This document shows positions 11,368-23,700 of a DNA stretch of 64,000 nucleotides, one piece after another (the stretch's first letter is position 1; each line of letters opens with the position of its first letter). The notes below the pieces were generated by a model, which worked only from the letters and a program-made list of their open reading frames with translations, did no database searches and had not been told where the DNA came from. The position numbers and the translations under genes were made by a program. This DNA is from Phlebiopsis flavidoalba (taxonomy: Eukaryota > Basidiomycota > Agaricomycetes > Polyporales > Phanerochaetaceae). The stretch is taken from contig JAOCPU010000034.1 of NCBI GenBank assembly GCA_035772785.1, positions 248,001 through 312,000 of the forward strand. Reading direction: 5' to 3'.

Positions 11368-13768
11368 ATGTCCTCGTCTGCTTACCTCGTCGCAGACCCA
11401 AGCAGCAGCAGCTCATTCCAAAAACACGTACCCTCATCGCCGCTCTCCAAACAGATCCAACAATTCCCAGGCAGGATCCAGCACAATAGGGGCGCAGGCT
11501 CCCCTTCAAGCCGCCCGCGCACAAGCATGCACATCACTTGCATTCCATCCCCCCGCGCGAGAAGTCCACGAGGACACTCATCATCGACCATACTGCTATG
11601 GGTGTGCACGCGCGCACTGCGCACTGGCGCAGGCTCGCGCAGAGGCTCGGCATGGCAGACCGCACCGGAGTACGCACTCTCTCCCAACTTTTGTGCACCG
11701 CGAACGGCCGGAGAATTACGAGGAGGACGAGGACGTGTTTAGCGAGGGGGAAGACATCCATGCGCTTACTGCGCGCGCTGGTGGTCCCGGACACACACAC
11801 GAAGAAGGATGAAGACGAGCGATTGGATATGCAGGACCCTCGCCGCTCAGCCCGGAAATCTCAGACAGCGCGCCGAGGTCCGTGGAGAAGGTGATCACCT
11901 CGATGCTCAACCAACCGCCCAAGGTCCACCTGGTACTTCCCGAAGAACTCCTCGAGCCCAGCCTACATCGTCCCCCAGTTACACCCACAGAGCCCGCCGC
12001 GGCCAAGCGAACACACCCTCCCGAAACGGCGTGCGGCTACGGCTCGCGCTCGGAACAGTGATCAATGACGTCTTTGCGGCGACCGCGCACGCGACGCCCG
12101 CCGTCCCGCCACTTTCCTAGTACTCACATCATGGGCACAACCTCCCACCTCCCGTGCTCCCCGCCGTCATCGCGCCCCTCCTCGCCGTATCGATGCCGCG
12201 AGATCACCCCTCGCCGCGCAAACCGATTCCAAGCGAATACATTCAAACATCTCTACAACAACGGCGTCGGACCCAGACTCGCAGAACTCGCCTCCCGCAC
12301 TGCGCTGTCCGCGCCACCTGCTCATGGGCTGCGACATCTGCGTCGACGCGAAAGCGAGCGGGGCGGGCCCACCGCCGAGAAGAAACGCGCACAGTCGGGC
12401 CGCGCGAGCTCCGCCGCAGGCAGCAGCCCCGGCGACGGCGGCGGCTTCAGCGGGTCCAGCGCAGGCAACGTCTTCGGGCTCGGCGGCGGCGTGACGGGCT
12501 GGCAGGAGGGCAGCGGGATCGGCTCGGGGCTCGCGCGGCCCGGCGGCGCCGGCACCGTCCTGCGCCGCCCGCCGCCCCCGCCGCATCCGCTCGGCGAGGG
12601 CCACGCGCCCGTCGCGAACGCGCGCCTTGCGGAGCTCGCGGTGCGCTTTCTGCGCCTGAGCGCGCTCGTCGCGATCGAGCTTTGGCCGCGAGGCGACCGA
12701 GGGGGGGGACCGTGCGTCGCTCGACTGGGGACCGCGCCCCCCAGGTCTCGCCGCTCCTGGCGCCCCGCGCCCTCCCGCCCCGCGCGCCCCATGGCACGGC
12801 GGAGCTCCATGTCAACGCGCTCCGGCCCACGCGCGCGTGGTAATTTCCTCCTTTGCGGTCTCCTGACGCGTTCTGTCCTCGATGGGGGTACATGACCGGC
12901 GGTTGGATAGGCATCGAGCCGCTCGAGGTTGCTGCTAATGTTGTCGGTTTTGGGCCTCCCGCCGCGCGCGCGGGTTCGACGTCGCCTAATGAAAGGAGAG
13001 GCAATGTGCCGTTGGGCAAGGGCGAGGATCATCGTTTGTTGGAGTTCGACCCGGACGATTTGCCAGACTTGGAGGACGCGGTGAAGGTTCTGTTCCCGTC
13101 GCTGCGGGATATCAACACCCCTACTGGGGTGGTGTGCCACCTAACGACGTATTCCGATCGGGTCTCGCGACTGTGGGCGGAACAGGGTGAGTACGAGGTC
13201 GTGAGATGACGGAGCGGTTAGTACAAGAGTAAGCACTTTATTACGTCTCCAGCGGCCATAGTCTAAGCGACACAGTTCTAGTTTTGGCAACGACGTCCCA
13301 TGCGTACACACTCCACACCAGACGTCGCACGCACATTGGAAGACCTCGCATGGCAATACCCCGCCGAAGCCGTCGAGCGCGCCGCCTGCCGCTTCTGTGA
13401 GGCCGTCTCACGGTCGGCTCACGGGCAAACCCGAGCTCGTGAACCCACCGAAGTACGCATCCCTCCCTTCCGCTCTCTCTTCCCTTCCTCTGACTCTCGC
13501 CACATATAAAAAAAAAAAAAGCCTTCGTGGATCCTAGCTCAGGCGTTCGGCAGCGAAGAGCACGGCTCCCTGGATGTCGATCGATAGAGCCTCGTGCACT
13601 CGAACCCCGCGAGCCCGACACGCCCCAAGGCTCGTCCGCCTGACCCCCTCTCGCACCTCCCCGCGCCGCTTCCGCCGTATCAGCCGCCCTAATCCGCAGA
13701 ACGAAGCGCATAAACCCGCTGTCGAGGATTATTTCAGTGTCCCGCCGTCGGTGTTGATGCAGAGGTAG
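11368..13768 (+). CDS. uncharacterised gene of apparent Agaricomycete type
   Basis: Function unknown. I recognise the overall pattern as one recurring in basidiomycete genomes: a low-complexity Ser/Pro/Arg-rich N-terminus (MSSSAYLVADPSSSSSFQKH), then the recurring blocks EDIHALTARAGGPGHTHEE (about 11752-11810), NGVRLRLALGTVINDVFA (about 12020-12080), GVTGWQEGSGIGSGLARPG (about 12488-12546), FEPDDLP-like FDPDDLPDLEDAVKVLFPSL (about 13045-13110), DVARTLEDLAWQYPAEAVER (about 13318-13377) and AVEDYFSVPPSVLMQR at the stop (13768). The blocks lie in different frames, so introns or indels intervene (for example near 11720, 12600 and 13210). The middle is very GC-rich, which produces long meaningless antisense frames. 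No enzymatic motif, signal peptide or clear membrane segment. A decayed second copy lies at 21.1-23.7 kb in the same orientation. Confidence 0.6.
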
Positions 13769-14961
13769 GAAGAGGCGGCGGGAGGAGGGCGGAGGCGAGG
13801 AGGGGCGGCGGGTGTTCCAGATGTTTAGTTAGTGTGGACTTGTTTGGTGTGTGGTGGCTTAGGGGTGTAATTTATTCTTTCGATTTTTGGGCGAGTGTAT
13901 CTGGCCTTTCGCAAGTTCACGCTTTTTGAGGTCCCTGTTCTAGTAACGCAATGGCGACATCAAAATCTAACATAACGCATCATCCATGACAAGGCGGCTG
14001 TAAAGACGAACGCGATACTGAACGCTCTTGCAGAATATGGCTCGCCAAATGCGCCTGACTACCATGCAAGCCTGAACAATACTCCGAGTCCTAGTGGCTG
14101 TTTAGGTGAACATACATGTTACAGTCCCTCAAAGTGTGCATGCGTTCCCTGGTATTCCGTGGGATGCCATAAGGCTATTGGGCGAAGTTGAGGCTTCTGC
14201 ATCTGGCATCCATTGGCAGCGTAGGGCTCGTCGCGCGCATTCGTGACTTTGACAGATGGTGCGTGTTGTGCATGGCGCGCTCCAACCTCCGAGTAAGTAA
14301 TAGAGTAGCTTGCTTCTATACATCCTAACTTCCATGCTCCGCAGGTCACCTAGCGCGAACAGTGCGCGAATCCATCACTCAAACACGCGATCATGGGCAA
14401 AGCGCTGGCTAGTTTGGCGCGCGCTTACCGGTTTCAGCGTTTGCGTTTTGGTTTATCGTTTCACCTCCGAGGACAGAAGGTCAAGGACCGTAATACTGTA
14501 GGTCTCATACTCATGAGATTATTCCTGGTTGCAAGCCCTTGGGCAACGGACCCAGAAGATGCAGGGAAATCGTCGGTAAGTCATCATCGAAGTAGTGCCT
14601 TACAAGATCTTTGTCCCATGCAACGCCTCGAGGAGGGACGCACCTTAGGTCTGCCTAGGACGCTGGCGAAAAAGAAGGCCTCCCTTCACGCGTGGCGCAT
14701 CGTACGGCGCTTCGGAGAGCCGCCCTGGTCTCGTCTCCCAGTCCTTAAATTGAAGAGCTGCGTTGCAAGAGCCTCTGCATTCCCTCGCCCTAGAACATCC
14801 TTTACTAACCAGAAGAGATTTCTCTGCATCCCGCTTATTTTCTCTAGAGACCTCCGGGGACACATGGACACGCCCCCAGGGGCGGGTCCTTCGCCAAGCT
14901 CTGCTGACCGTCGGCGGTCCTCGAACCCAGCCGAACCAGAGCGCGGTAGCCGGCAACGACC
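13769..14961. other. intergenic region
   Basis: No supported gene. A frame at 14393-15088 (plus) overlaps the start of the DUF2235 gene in another phase and may include mis-framed upstream exon sequence, but no motif is visible. Confidence 0.35.
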
Positions 14962-17900
14962 ATGGCCATCCAAGAAACCGAGGACCGTGTTCCAGGACCG
15001 CCAATTAGCGAGCCATTCGCCAGACGATGCAAGGGGCACTACGCACGCCCCGGAGGGTGGCAGACCACTCCGGACGCTCAAAGTCTGACGTTGTTCTGTA
15101 AATGCTACAAGAGCCCCACAACGCGAGGGTCGCAATTTGGTTGTCTGCATCGATGGTACGGCCAATCAGTTCAGTTTTAAGGTATGTGACATTCTAGCGC
15201 TCTCACTAGAGGGCACTTGGGTGATACCCATGAGGCACTGCCGCCAGAATAGCAACGTTGTCGAGCTCTACAGCCGACTGGAAAAGGACGAGACCCAGCT
15301 CACCTACTACAACAGTGGTATCGGCACATTCGTCAAGGACTCGAACTCGTCTCGCGCGTATCAAACAGACTGGCATTGCGAATGGATGGGACATGGCCGT
15401 CGCTTGGTATGTGATGTTGTCACGTAGATGTCAGCTCATGTTTCTCATCCGGGATTACATTAGGAACCTGAAGAAGATCATCTTTGGAACGCGTATCGGT
15501 GGCTGTCGGACAACTACCTGCCCGGTGACCGCATCCTACTTATTTGGCAAGTGGGTTGTCCGTTCTATCCAATGCCCGTATGGTTCACCTCACTTCACTA
15601 TCGATGATAATAGGGTTTTCTCGTGGTGCATATCAAGCCCGTATCATAGCGGCATGATTGCCACGGTAATTCTTTGTTCGTGCCGGCTACATGCTACCAA
15701 CCTAGCCATCATGCTGACCACGACCTAGGTCCTATCTGGGACTTTTGCATAAGGGCCAATGATGATCAAATCGCGTTGTACGCTCCATCTTCTCCCGTGT
15801 GCTATTCCCGAAGCTGATGGACTTGTAGCGCATACGGGAGCTCTATTGGCGACAGTATCGGATCGAGCGGGGCTTAACAGACAGCCGTTGGCGCAGACTC
15901 ATCGCGTGGTTCAGATTGCTTCTCGGAAAAAAGATCAAACGCCTCGATGAGGACGATAAAAGCCCAGCACTTACAGCATGTACTGGGCGTAGAGAGAACA
16001 GCCTCGCTGACCCTACTAGGACGAGTGAGAAGCACCCCAAGCGTGATCAGAGTGAGATTGTTTTTTTTTTTTTTGACGCTCAGGCCCGATGAGAACGTTA
16101 CAGAGCGCACGCGAAAACCAGTGGACAAGCCCGCACAGCGGAAAAAAAGACAACGCTCGCCCAACGCCTACGCTCTGAGGTCAAGCCGAAGGAGAGCGCG
16201 CAAACGCAAAGTTTCCTGAGGAAAAAAGTCAGGAATCTCAGCGAGATGTTCAAGGAGACATTGTCGAATAAGTACCGCCACCGTGCATCTTGTCGGTATC
16301 TGGTATGTAGCACTGGTCGGCTCCGCTCAAAAGACAAATACATTCGTACCTGGAATGAGCCGATATGTCAGGGATACGGTCTTCATTCTCTCGGATCGGT
16401 GGGATCACACGGGGGGACAGAGCTTTCCAGATGACGCGTCCACGGCATGACAAACGTATGCGGTCTGTCGGCATGCGATCTCTCTCGATGAGCTGCGAGA
16501 CAAGTTCCCTCCCGGAGGTACATCAATGGAGGAGCCGGTTCCCGCATATTCACGCGCGGAAGGTCGCCACCTAAGTCGGGGAAGAGCGCAAAGCCCAGCC
16601 TGGAGGCCCTGGACCGGGCGAAGGAAGTGTGTGTTTGTCGGTTCACATTCGGACATGTAAACCCCTTTGCGCAGCACTCTAGTCCGCGACATCCAGCATT
16701 AGTCTGACTTGTGTTAGTGGATGGGGGAACTCGTCCGAGAAACATCACTGGTTGAACAGCTTCGGTCCTTCTCTTCGCTGGATGCTGTACGAGTCTCTCC
16801 AGTACGGGCTGAAGGTTGGCCTGGGCGTAAAAAGGCTGGGGTAAGCCGGAACATAATCCCTCCATGACGAAGATTTGGCGCATTCTCGAGATTTGGACCC
16901 TTTCGCAGACTCACGTACAAACATCCCGACAAGACGAAGAGATGGTTTGGTTCTCTGTTCTCAGCAGCATTCTCAAACACAAACCATCTCACCTGCTACT
17001 CTCCACCTTTGCATCTGTTAGGCCGCCTCACCTTCTCACGTTGGACGGCGGTATCTTGCATAGAAGGCCAAACTCATTCAGCATGGAGTCAGTGATCAGG
17101 TACATGAAGGAACCTCATCCTCACTACACACCAGCTGCATGTGGACCACGGGACGAATGATGGTGACATCCTGGATTGGGAATATCTTCGTCGGTTTGGC
17201 CAGAATTACAGCAGTACAGAATGTCGAAAATGACGATGCGTCGACTCCGGAAAAGTCACAAGATGGCGATCGAACCATCAAAACATTTTTTCACTTGGTG
17301 GCCCCTTGAAATTCTCAGGGATCTTGCGAGAATAAACGCCAGTCAGCTGTCGCAGCGAAGATGAGTGGAATTATCAGAAGGCGACTTGTTTTCTCCCTCC
17401 TAGAATCTGATCTCGACGAGTAGGCTGACTGTCCTCTGCACGTGTGTATTGTCTGAGCACATCGCTGACCTTTTTTTGGGCAGCGCGCGGAGGTTCTCAA
17501 TCAATCATTGATGACGCGGCTTTGGGGAGTGCTAGAGTTTTCATGCGGGTTACTTGAGATTCACTATCGAGTCCAGCGCGGGCTGGCCATTGTTCCTAAG
17601 TTCTTTACAAAGTCAACTTCTTTTTCGCCGTGGCCAGTGAGGCACGTTGCCCTCTTCCTCATCTGTTCCCGAAAACCGTGTGGCGAGGTATCTGGACGAG
17701 CGTCTCTACGGGAGCTGGCTGACAGATGCTAACGGCGGCAAGCCGTAAGAAAATCATCGAAGTGTTGCAAGTGAGTTCGGTGATGTCGTTGTGATACTTT
17801 TTTTTTGGCTGGACGGACACCTCACCTTAGAAGAATCTATCTCATGACCTCCCCATGCAATGGCCATACTGGGGGCCGTTCTCTCCGTGGCATACTCCCC

Positions 17901-18805
17901 TAACGGATTTTTCATTGCTTTCTGGGGATCTAAGGACGGCATCCATCCGCCTCTGGGGGACGCACAAACTGGACATCCGAGGGTCGGCGAGCCACTTCGA
18001 GGACACACGACCTTGGGTCAGATCAGTCGCAATACTCGCCCGACGGCACAAAGGTAATTCGATACTCACTAGCCTCTGCTCAGACGACAACACCATCCTG
18101 ATTTGGGACGTGGCGACGCAGCAGGTGATCGCTTTGCCTCTCACCGGACACAGCAATTATGTGCGCTTGGTCGCGTTCACTCCAGACGGCAAGCACCCCT
18201 CGTCTCGGGTTCATACGACAGGACGGCGCGGATATGACGGAAGTGTTGAGACGGGGCGCGCGGTGGGAGAGCCGCTTCGCGCACACACAGACTGGGTCTG
18301 GTCCGTTGCGGTCTCGCCAGACGGAACGCGTATCGCTTCGGGATCGTACGACGAGACGGTTCGGATATGGGACTTCGAGACGTACGAGACGATCAGATGT
18401 GCTCGAGGGGGCATTCTTCCTACATCTCGAGCGTCGTCTTCACGCCGGACAGCAAACGCGTCGTCTCGGGCTCGGGGACGGCACCATCAGGGTCTGGGAC
18501 GTCGAGTCAGGCGAGACGGTCCTGGGTCCCCTCCGTGGGCCACGGAGGTTCTGTATTTGCTGTTGCAGTCTCAGGCGATGGCAGGTATATTACCTCGGGG
18601 TCGGGCGACGGGGAAGCTTCGGCTGTGGAGTGCGGAAACGGGAGAGGCGGTTGGTGAGCCGCTGCGCGGTCATACAGACTGGATATATTCGGTCGCGTTC
18701 TCGCCGGATGGTCAGCGAGTAGTATCGGGGCTCTCAAGAATCAGACACTGATGATTCTGGGATGTAAATGACTTGCCTAGTAGTAGCATACTGCCGGGTA
18801 GTTGA
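14962..18805 (+). CDS. DUF2235 alpha/beta-hydrolase fused to WD40 repeats
   Basis: DUF2235 is an alpha/beta-hydrolase domain that also forms the catalytic part of bacterial Tle1-type phospholipase effectors. The start ATG at 14962 leads into GRNLVVCIDGTANQFSFK (to 15180). An intron (15181-15246) is followed by NSNVVELYSRLEKDE, TQLTYYNSGIGTFVKDS, YRWLSDNYLPGDRIL (about 15505), and the nucleophile elbow FSRGAYQARII (about 15621-15650, GxSxG type). Later come CRHAISLDELRDKFPP (about 16470), FVGSHSDM (about 16635) and FGPSLRWMLYESLQYGLKV (about 16760). A linker region leads into at least five WD40 repeats (17855-18800), each with a GEPLRGHTDW..SVAFSPDG core, ending QTLMIWDVNDLPSSS before TGA at 18803. 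Many indels and introns interrupt the frame. The absence of a stop-to-start boundary between the two parts, and the same order in the inverted copy at 28.7-32.3 kb, support a single fusion gene; two adjacent genes remain possible. Confidence 0.7.
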
Positions 18806-21059
18806 CTTCATCCTGTGACTTTCCACTTTCCTGCGCTGTTCATGTTCTATAACTCATGCCGGTGCAATGCCACCTTGCTTATTATGGGTTTGCCACAAAG
18901 TCTCACCAGCATATGTTATGTGACATTTGGGCACCCTTTAATTTACATGCTATCAGCTGCAGACACACCAACATATCAAGACAGGTAACACACAAAAACG
19001 ACTCAGTAGAGTTGCGTGGTGCCCAACCATGTGGGGTTTGAAGGCGCGCTGCTAATTCTAAGCAATTGTTAGTGTAGATCGCGGCCTAGGTCCGCTCTTT
19101 AGTAGGCGGGCGGGATGGCCCAAGGCCTTGTCCCTGAATGTTTCGGTTTGTGACCGCCCTCAGCGCGATTCAATTCAGAGAACATTCCGTTACAATTTTA
19201 TCTTCACCTGTTAATACTACGCATTGTCGATAGTTGTGAAGAGAAGCCTAACGTCGGGGAGTAGCTGGCAACGGGACGTTGTGACGGGCGATTTGTAGCA
19301 TCAGATGCATGTTTCTTTGCTGCGTACCAGTGAGCTAGTCATGATATCTGATGTGAGTTCCATGCAATAAAAGTGTTGAGGGTGGCAGGCCTCGTGTGAG
19401 GACGACGTAAGCCGAACGTTCGGGTCAGTTTAGCCGATTTTGTCAAGATGATATTGATTCAAATAAAAGATTACGCACCATGCCAGGCCCCAAATCGGTT
19501 GGCCAGCGTTCTTAGTGCCATCGATGTCAATCATCCAGAGGTGCGGAATGGCTTGCAGTGTGTGAAGATCGCAGATTGTGAGGCAGAAAATCCATGAAGT
19601 GCTAGGAAAAGACCATTTCCGGCGCAATGGGGGGCGATGGTTTGCGTCCGCGGGAAGGGGGATATGGAGCTTGGGATCTCAGACAAGGTAACTCGCAACT
19701 GTCAAGCCGTGTCGCGTAGTATCCCAACGACACCTCCCGACCGTAGCAGGTTTTGACCGTGGTCGAGCAACCAGGGCTTGCTCGCAGCGGTAAAAAAGAA
19801 ATTGCCTTAAAGCGATCTAGATGAGAGAAGAGAGCAAAACATCAATAACGTTGTTTAAATTATTCATGACTCACGGTAACCCTTTGCTGGCAAAGATCGG
19901 GATGTGTCGGGTCGGAGGGGCTAGGCTGTAGCGACCGGGTCCCCCCAAGGTCTTTTCGCTATAGAGGCGACGTACCGATTGACAATCAACACCTGAGTTA
20001 GCATGGGCGATGGGCCTGTGCAGCCTGAGATACTCGATTGTGGGTAGTGTGCCCCAGTACCCGTGTGCAACTTACCGGCATCGATGGTACGTAGTATTGA
20101 GCCACTGCCCATGCTCAGTCCAGTCCTTTCAGCATGCTTGAGGTCCGGAAAGCGGTGGGAGTGGACTCAGACGTGCGCGTGAGATCCATGTCGCGCGTTC
20201 GTAGGATGTCGCAGAGCAATCCCAGGGCTCATTTGTATTCGGACTTGGAAAAATACAAAGGATGGAGGATGCATCGATGACTGGTGGCCAATCAGAAGCA
20301 GCATAAGAATGGCCTAGCAAAAGTACACCCAGTATTGATGTGACTTGAGCGGATGAAGGAGCGCGGTGTGCGGCTATAGAATGGGCGCGTACCACCGGTC
20401 GGGGCGTCGGGCGTTGGTGTCGGCGCGAGACTCAGCTAGAACCATGCTCGGCGGCATGGACATCGAGTGGGCCTGCCGGGCAGAGGGAGGATTCGTTATG
20501 GAACGTTAGAAGCGGTTTAATGGATGGAGAAGAACTCGAGAGGGACCGGGGAAGTGGCCATAGTACAAGGCACTTGAAAGGGCCGACGCGACGCGCTGCG
20601 ACGCGTCGCGTCATCGGGAGTCGCTATCGGCGGATCGGGCCATCAGCGCATTGGCGCTTAGTGGTGAGCTCTCCCGCCGCCGCTGCCCCCCAGGAGCACC
20701 ACCACGACCTCTGGTCCGTCTTCAAGACGTCCCTCCCGCTTTCTGCTCGGTGCTCACTAATCTCGCGTCTCTTCTACAGCGATGAGTTCTGTCAGATATG
20801 TTGTTAGTTCGGGTCACTGATGATCTGGACCAATGGTAAGACTGTTCTTTATACAAATCATAGCGCCCAGGACCCGCGCTCCCTTCCACTAACAAAATAC
20901 GACCGTCCATAGCGGTTCACCACAACGGCTATCGATCGCGAGGCTCTCTTTCTGCTCCCTACCACTACCGGGCCAGATACGCACATCCAAGTATGCATAT
21001 CATCTGCATCTCATCCCTGCTCGAGATAAGTGATTCAGGACGCTCGTCGCCGCCCTGCC
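18806..21059. other. long intergenic region
   Basis: No gene can be supported. A minus frame at 19430-19627 contains MIDIDGTKNAGQPIWGLAW followed by a GTGCGT donor, faintly like one lobe of a beta-trefoil lectin, but no further exon was found. A perfect 11-bp inverted repeat lies at 20585-20612. Confidence 0.35.
20585..20612. repeat. perfect inverted repeat, CpG-rich
   Basis: Arms GACGCGACGCG (20585-20595) and its exact complement (20602-20612) flank a 6-base spacer. The right half contains ACGCGT, the core of the MluI cell-cycle box bound by MBF in yeasts. It could be a binding site or a simple hairpin; no gene is clearly attached. Confidence 0.5.
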
Positions 21060-23700
21060 TACCCTACACGCGCACGCGCACCATGTCGCCGGCCTCGGAG
21101 GGATAGGCCACACCGGAGTACACCACACACTCAATCTCGTCTGTTGCGAGCCGCTGGATAGTCACGAGAACCGGGCGAGCATGTGTTTTGCGGAGGGGAG
21201 ACATTTATGCGCTCACTGCGCGCTGTGACAGGCCAGGGCACACGCATAAAGAGAAAGAGGATAAGCGGCGAGCTGTGGAACAGCATAGTACACAAGGCCT
21301 CTGTGCCCACCCGGAATATCCCAGGCAGTGCGCTCAGGGACTGATGGAGAAGGTGAGGCCTCTGCCCAACCAGTTGTCCATGTCCTACTCACGCATCCCG
21401 AAGAGCAGCTCGAGGCCCCCTGCATCGACCGCGGCGCGAGAGAAGAACCCCTGCTCGAACGACCTGTGCTTCAAGCGGTGGCGCTGTCGCTCGAAGCGCG
21501 GCCGACGCCGCCGTCGTCCGGCCACTTTTCCCACACGCACAACTCCCCCCACCCATGCCGTCGTCGTTCCTCTCATTGTCGTGTCGACGCCACCACACCA
21601 GCCATCCCCGCTCCATCACATTCCCAGAACACCCAATCATGCCTGAAAACCGAAATTCCTGGGACTGCCGGGCACATCGCGACATCTGTACCATCCAGCC
21701 ATGTGCTGACATGTACCCCTCAAAACATGAACACAAACAGATAACCACTGGCTGAGATTATCATCCGCTCTTTCGATCCACATAGACACACACACGAAGC
21801 ACCTTGGCACCGTTTCACATCGCCTACCACCCCGGTAGCCCGTGGAACGCGTACTTCGTGGAACGCTTCCCCTCCCCAGTGCCCCTGCTGCGATCGAAAC
21901 TAGACCACGAGATGATCAACCTCCGTATTTCGCTCGAACTTAGATCGTGTGCTGCAGCTACAGGTCGCGCGGACGCGGCATACCTTTGCTCTGGGTTCCC
22001 GCCGCGCTAGGGCATGACGTGCCCGTGAAAGGAGATGTATTTCGGCGGGCGATTCCAGGCCAACGGAGAATATGTGTTTGGGAGTTTTTTACTTGTACGA
22101 ACTGCCGGAGCCCGGCTGCAGCCTCCGCTTCTGCTTTTTGGATCTTCGACCTACGATATGTCGAGGACGAGAAGGCCGAGGTCAAGATACTTACTTGCGT
22201 GGTCCATAGCAGTGAGTAATCTTTGGTCGTTAATAGCCTATGCTAAGCACACAATCATTCTAGTTTTACATCCTCGTACCTGACACATGGCGACGCAATG
22301 GACATACACAAGGAAGATTCACAGACGTGAAATCGTTTCACGACGCTGAGAAGACTGGTGGCGTCGATGTGAGTACATAGTCCGTACTTTGCTTTAAGTG
22401 CTTCGAGACTGACGCTACTCTCAGTATTGGCCTCTCCAAATGATCCATGCGCTACATATCGCAACGTTTACTCTCGACCGCCACAGGTCCGGCTCATCGA
22501 GTACGCGTACATGCAAGACCGACTACTTAATAACCGCCATCGAAGAGGTCGATATTGTCAGCCGCTTCATGTTGTTCGGGCGGCAGATTGTGTGACTGAC
22601 CTCTTCTACGGCTTGTATTAGGTCAGAGAATAGTCCTTGTCCATCTCATTCGTTGCTCGCCTATCTAATCCTACTTCGTGGTGTATAGATCTGCCTCAAG
22701 GGAGGCTTGTAGATCAGATAAATGGTACAGGTAAGTTGCACCATTCTGTTCTTGCACCCACGTAACGAAGCTCTATCACAGGGCTTATGCATTGAGTCAT
22801 GCCAAGTTTTTTGTATGCAAGTACGAAAACTATTTCTTCATCCCCTCGACAGCATGTGAAAGGCGTCGACGGCGGAATGGGGGTTTGACGAGCATCGTCT
22901 ATGTAAGCTTCGTTCACTGTGCGCGCGTATCTGTCACCATCCGGACCCTAATGACTAATTAGTGTTTTGTGCAGCATGACACGCCCCTATAATCGTACCC
23001 TCTCGCCCGGCTTATGGACAACACTATCAGGGTTGAACGTTGAGCATTCCAGTCGACGTTGCTATCGGTTTAAATGGACTTCCAAGGTCCAGGTACTATA
23101 AGCCCAACCAGCAACAGCGGTGGCCTTATCCGTCCCAGTGCGAACAACGCCTTCGAGATCGGCGTCGCTGTGACGGGCTGGCAGGGGACAAGTGGGATTG
23201 ACCCGAGGCTCGTGCACCTCGATGTCGTCGACACCGCCCTGCGCCGCCCCCACTTGGCGAGAGCCGTGTATCGCTCGACGGGGACCACGCCCCGCAGGTC
23301 TCGCCGCTCCTGGCGGCCCGCGCGTCCTCCCAACCCGCGCGGCCGACGGTATGGTTAACGATAGTAAGCAATTACTCGTACTTCGTGACTATACTCTGAT
23401 CACAAACAGTTCTAGTTCTACATTCTGCGCCATGCGTCGCAGCACACATGGAAGATCCTCGCATGGCATAACCCCGCCGAAGCCGTCGAGCGCGCCGCCT
23501 GCCGCTTTTGCGAAGCCGTCCTGCGGTGGCGCGGCGAACCCGAGCTCGAAACCGTACGTCCCCTCTTCTCCCCTCCATCTCCTTCCCTCTCATCCTTGTA
23601 AACAGTAAAAGAAAACGTAGCGGTGACAGGCAGAGGAGGCACGACGAGGAGGGCGGGGTGAAGAAGGGAGACGGGTGTCACAAATGTTTAGCTAGCCGTG
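21060..23700 (+). pseudogene. decayed second copy of the 11.4-kb unknown gene
   Basis: Three collinear blocks match the gene at 11368-13768. GDIYALTARCDRPGHTHKE (21201-21257) corresponds to its EDIHALTARAGGPGHTHEE. AVTGWQGTSGIDPRL (23167-23211) corresponds to GVTGWQEGSGIGSGL. HNPAEAVERAACRFCEAV (about 23469-23521) corresponds to YPAEAVERAACRFCEAV at about 13356, and the DNA there is nearly identical over more than 50 bases. The last block here even keeps LRWRGEPELET in frame, which is broken in the first copy. Between about 21.75 and 23.05 kb the copy has unrelated sequence, and the conserved FEPDDLP-like block is missing. The ends of the duplication are not sharp. A degenerate paralogue is the simplest reading. 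Confidence 0.6.
22260..22620 (+). CDS. unidentified exons inside the decayed copy
   Basis: After an acceptor near 22261 one frame reads FYILVPDTWRRNGHTQGRF and on to KSFHDAEKTGGVD. A GTGAGT intron with CTCAG acceptor (about 22370-22424) joins this to YWPLQMIHALHIATFTLDRH and later LITAIEEVDIVSRFMLFG. This looks like genuine spliced coding sequence but I do not recognise the family. It sits where the middle of the duplicated gene should be, so it may be an insertion or part of an independent gene. Confidence 0.3.

Noticed and set aside
12322..13140. 272-residue minus-strand open frame
   Set aside because: It lies antisense to the conserved-looking plus gene in very GC-rich DNA, where stops are rare. 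Composition is Arg/Pro/Ala-rich without any motif.
13507..13519. poly(A) tract as a sign of retroposition
   Set aside because: It is an isolated tract beside a gene with introns; no target duplication or retrocopy structure seen.
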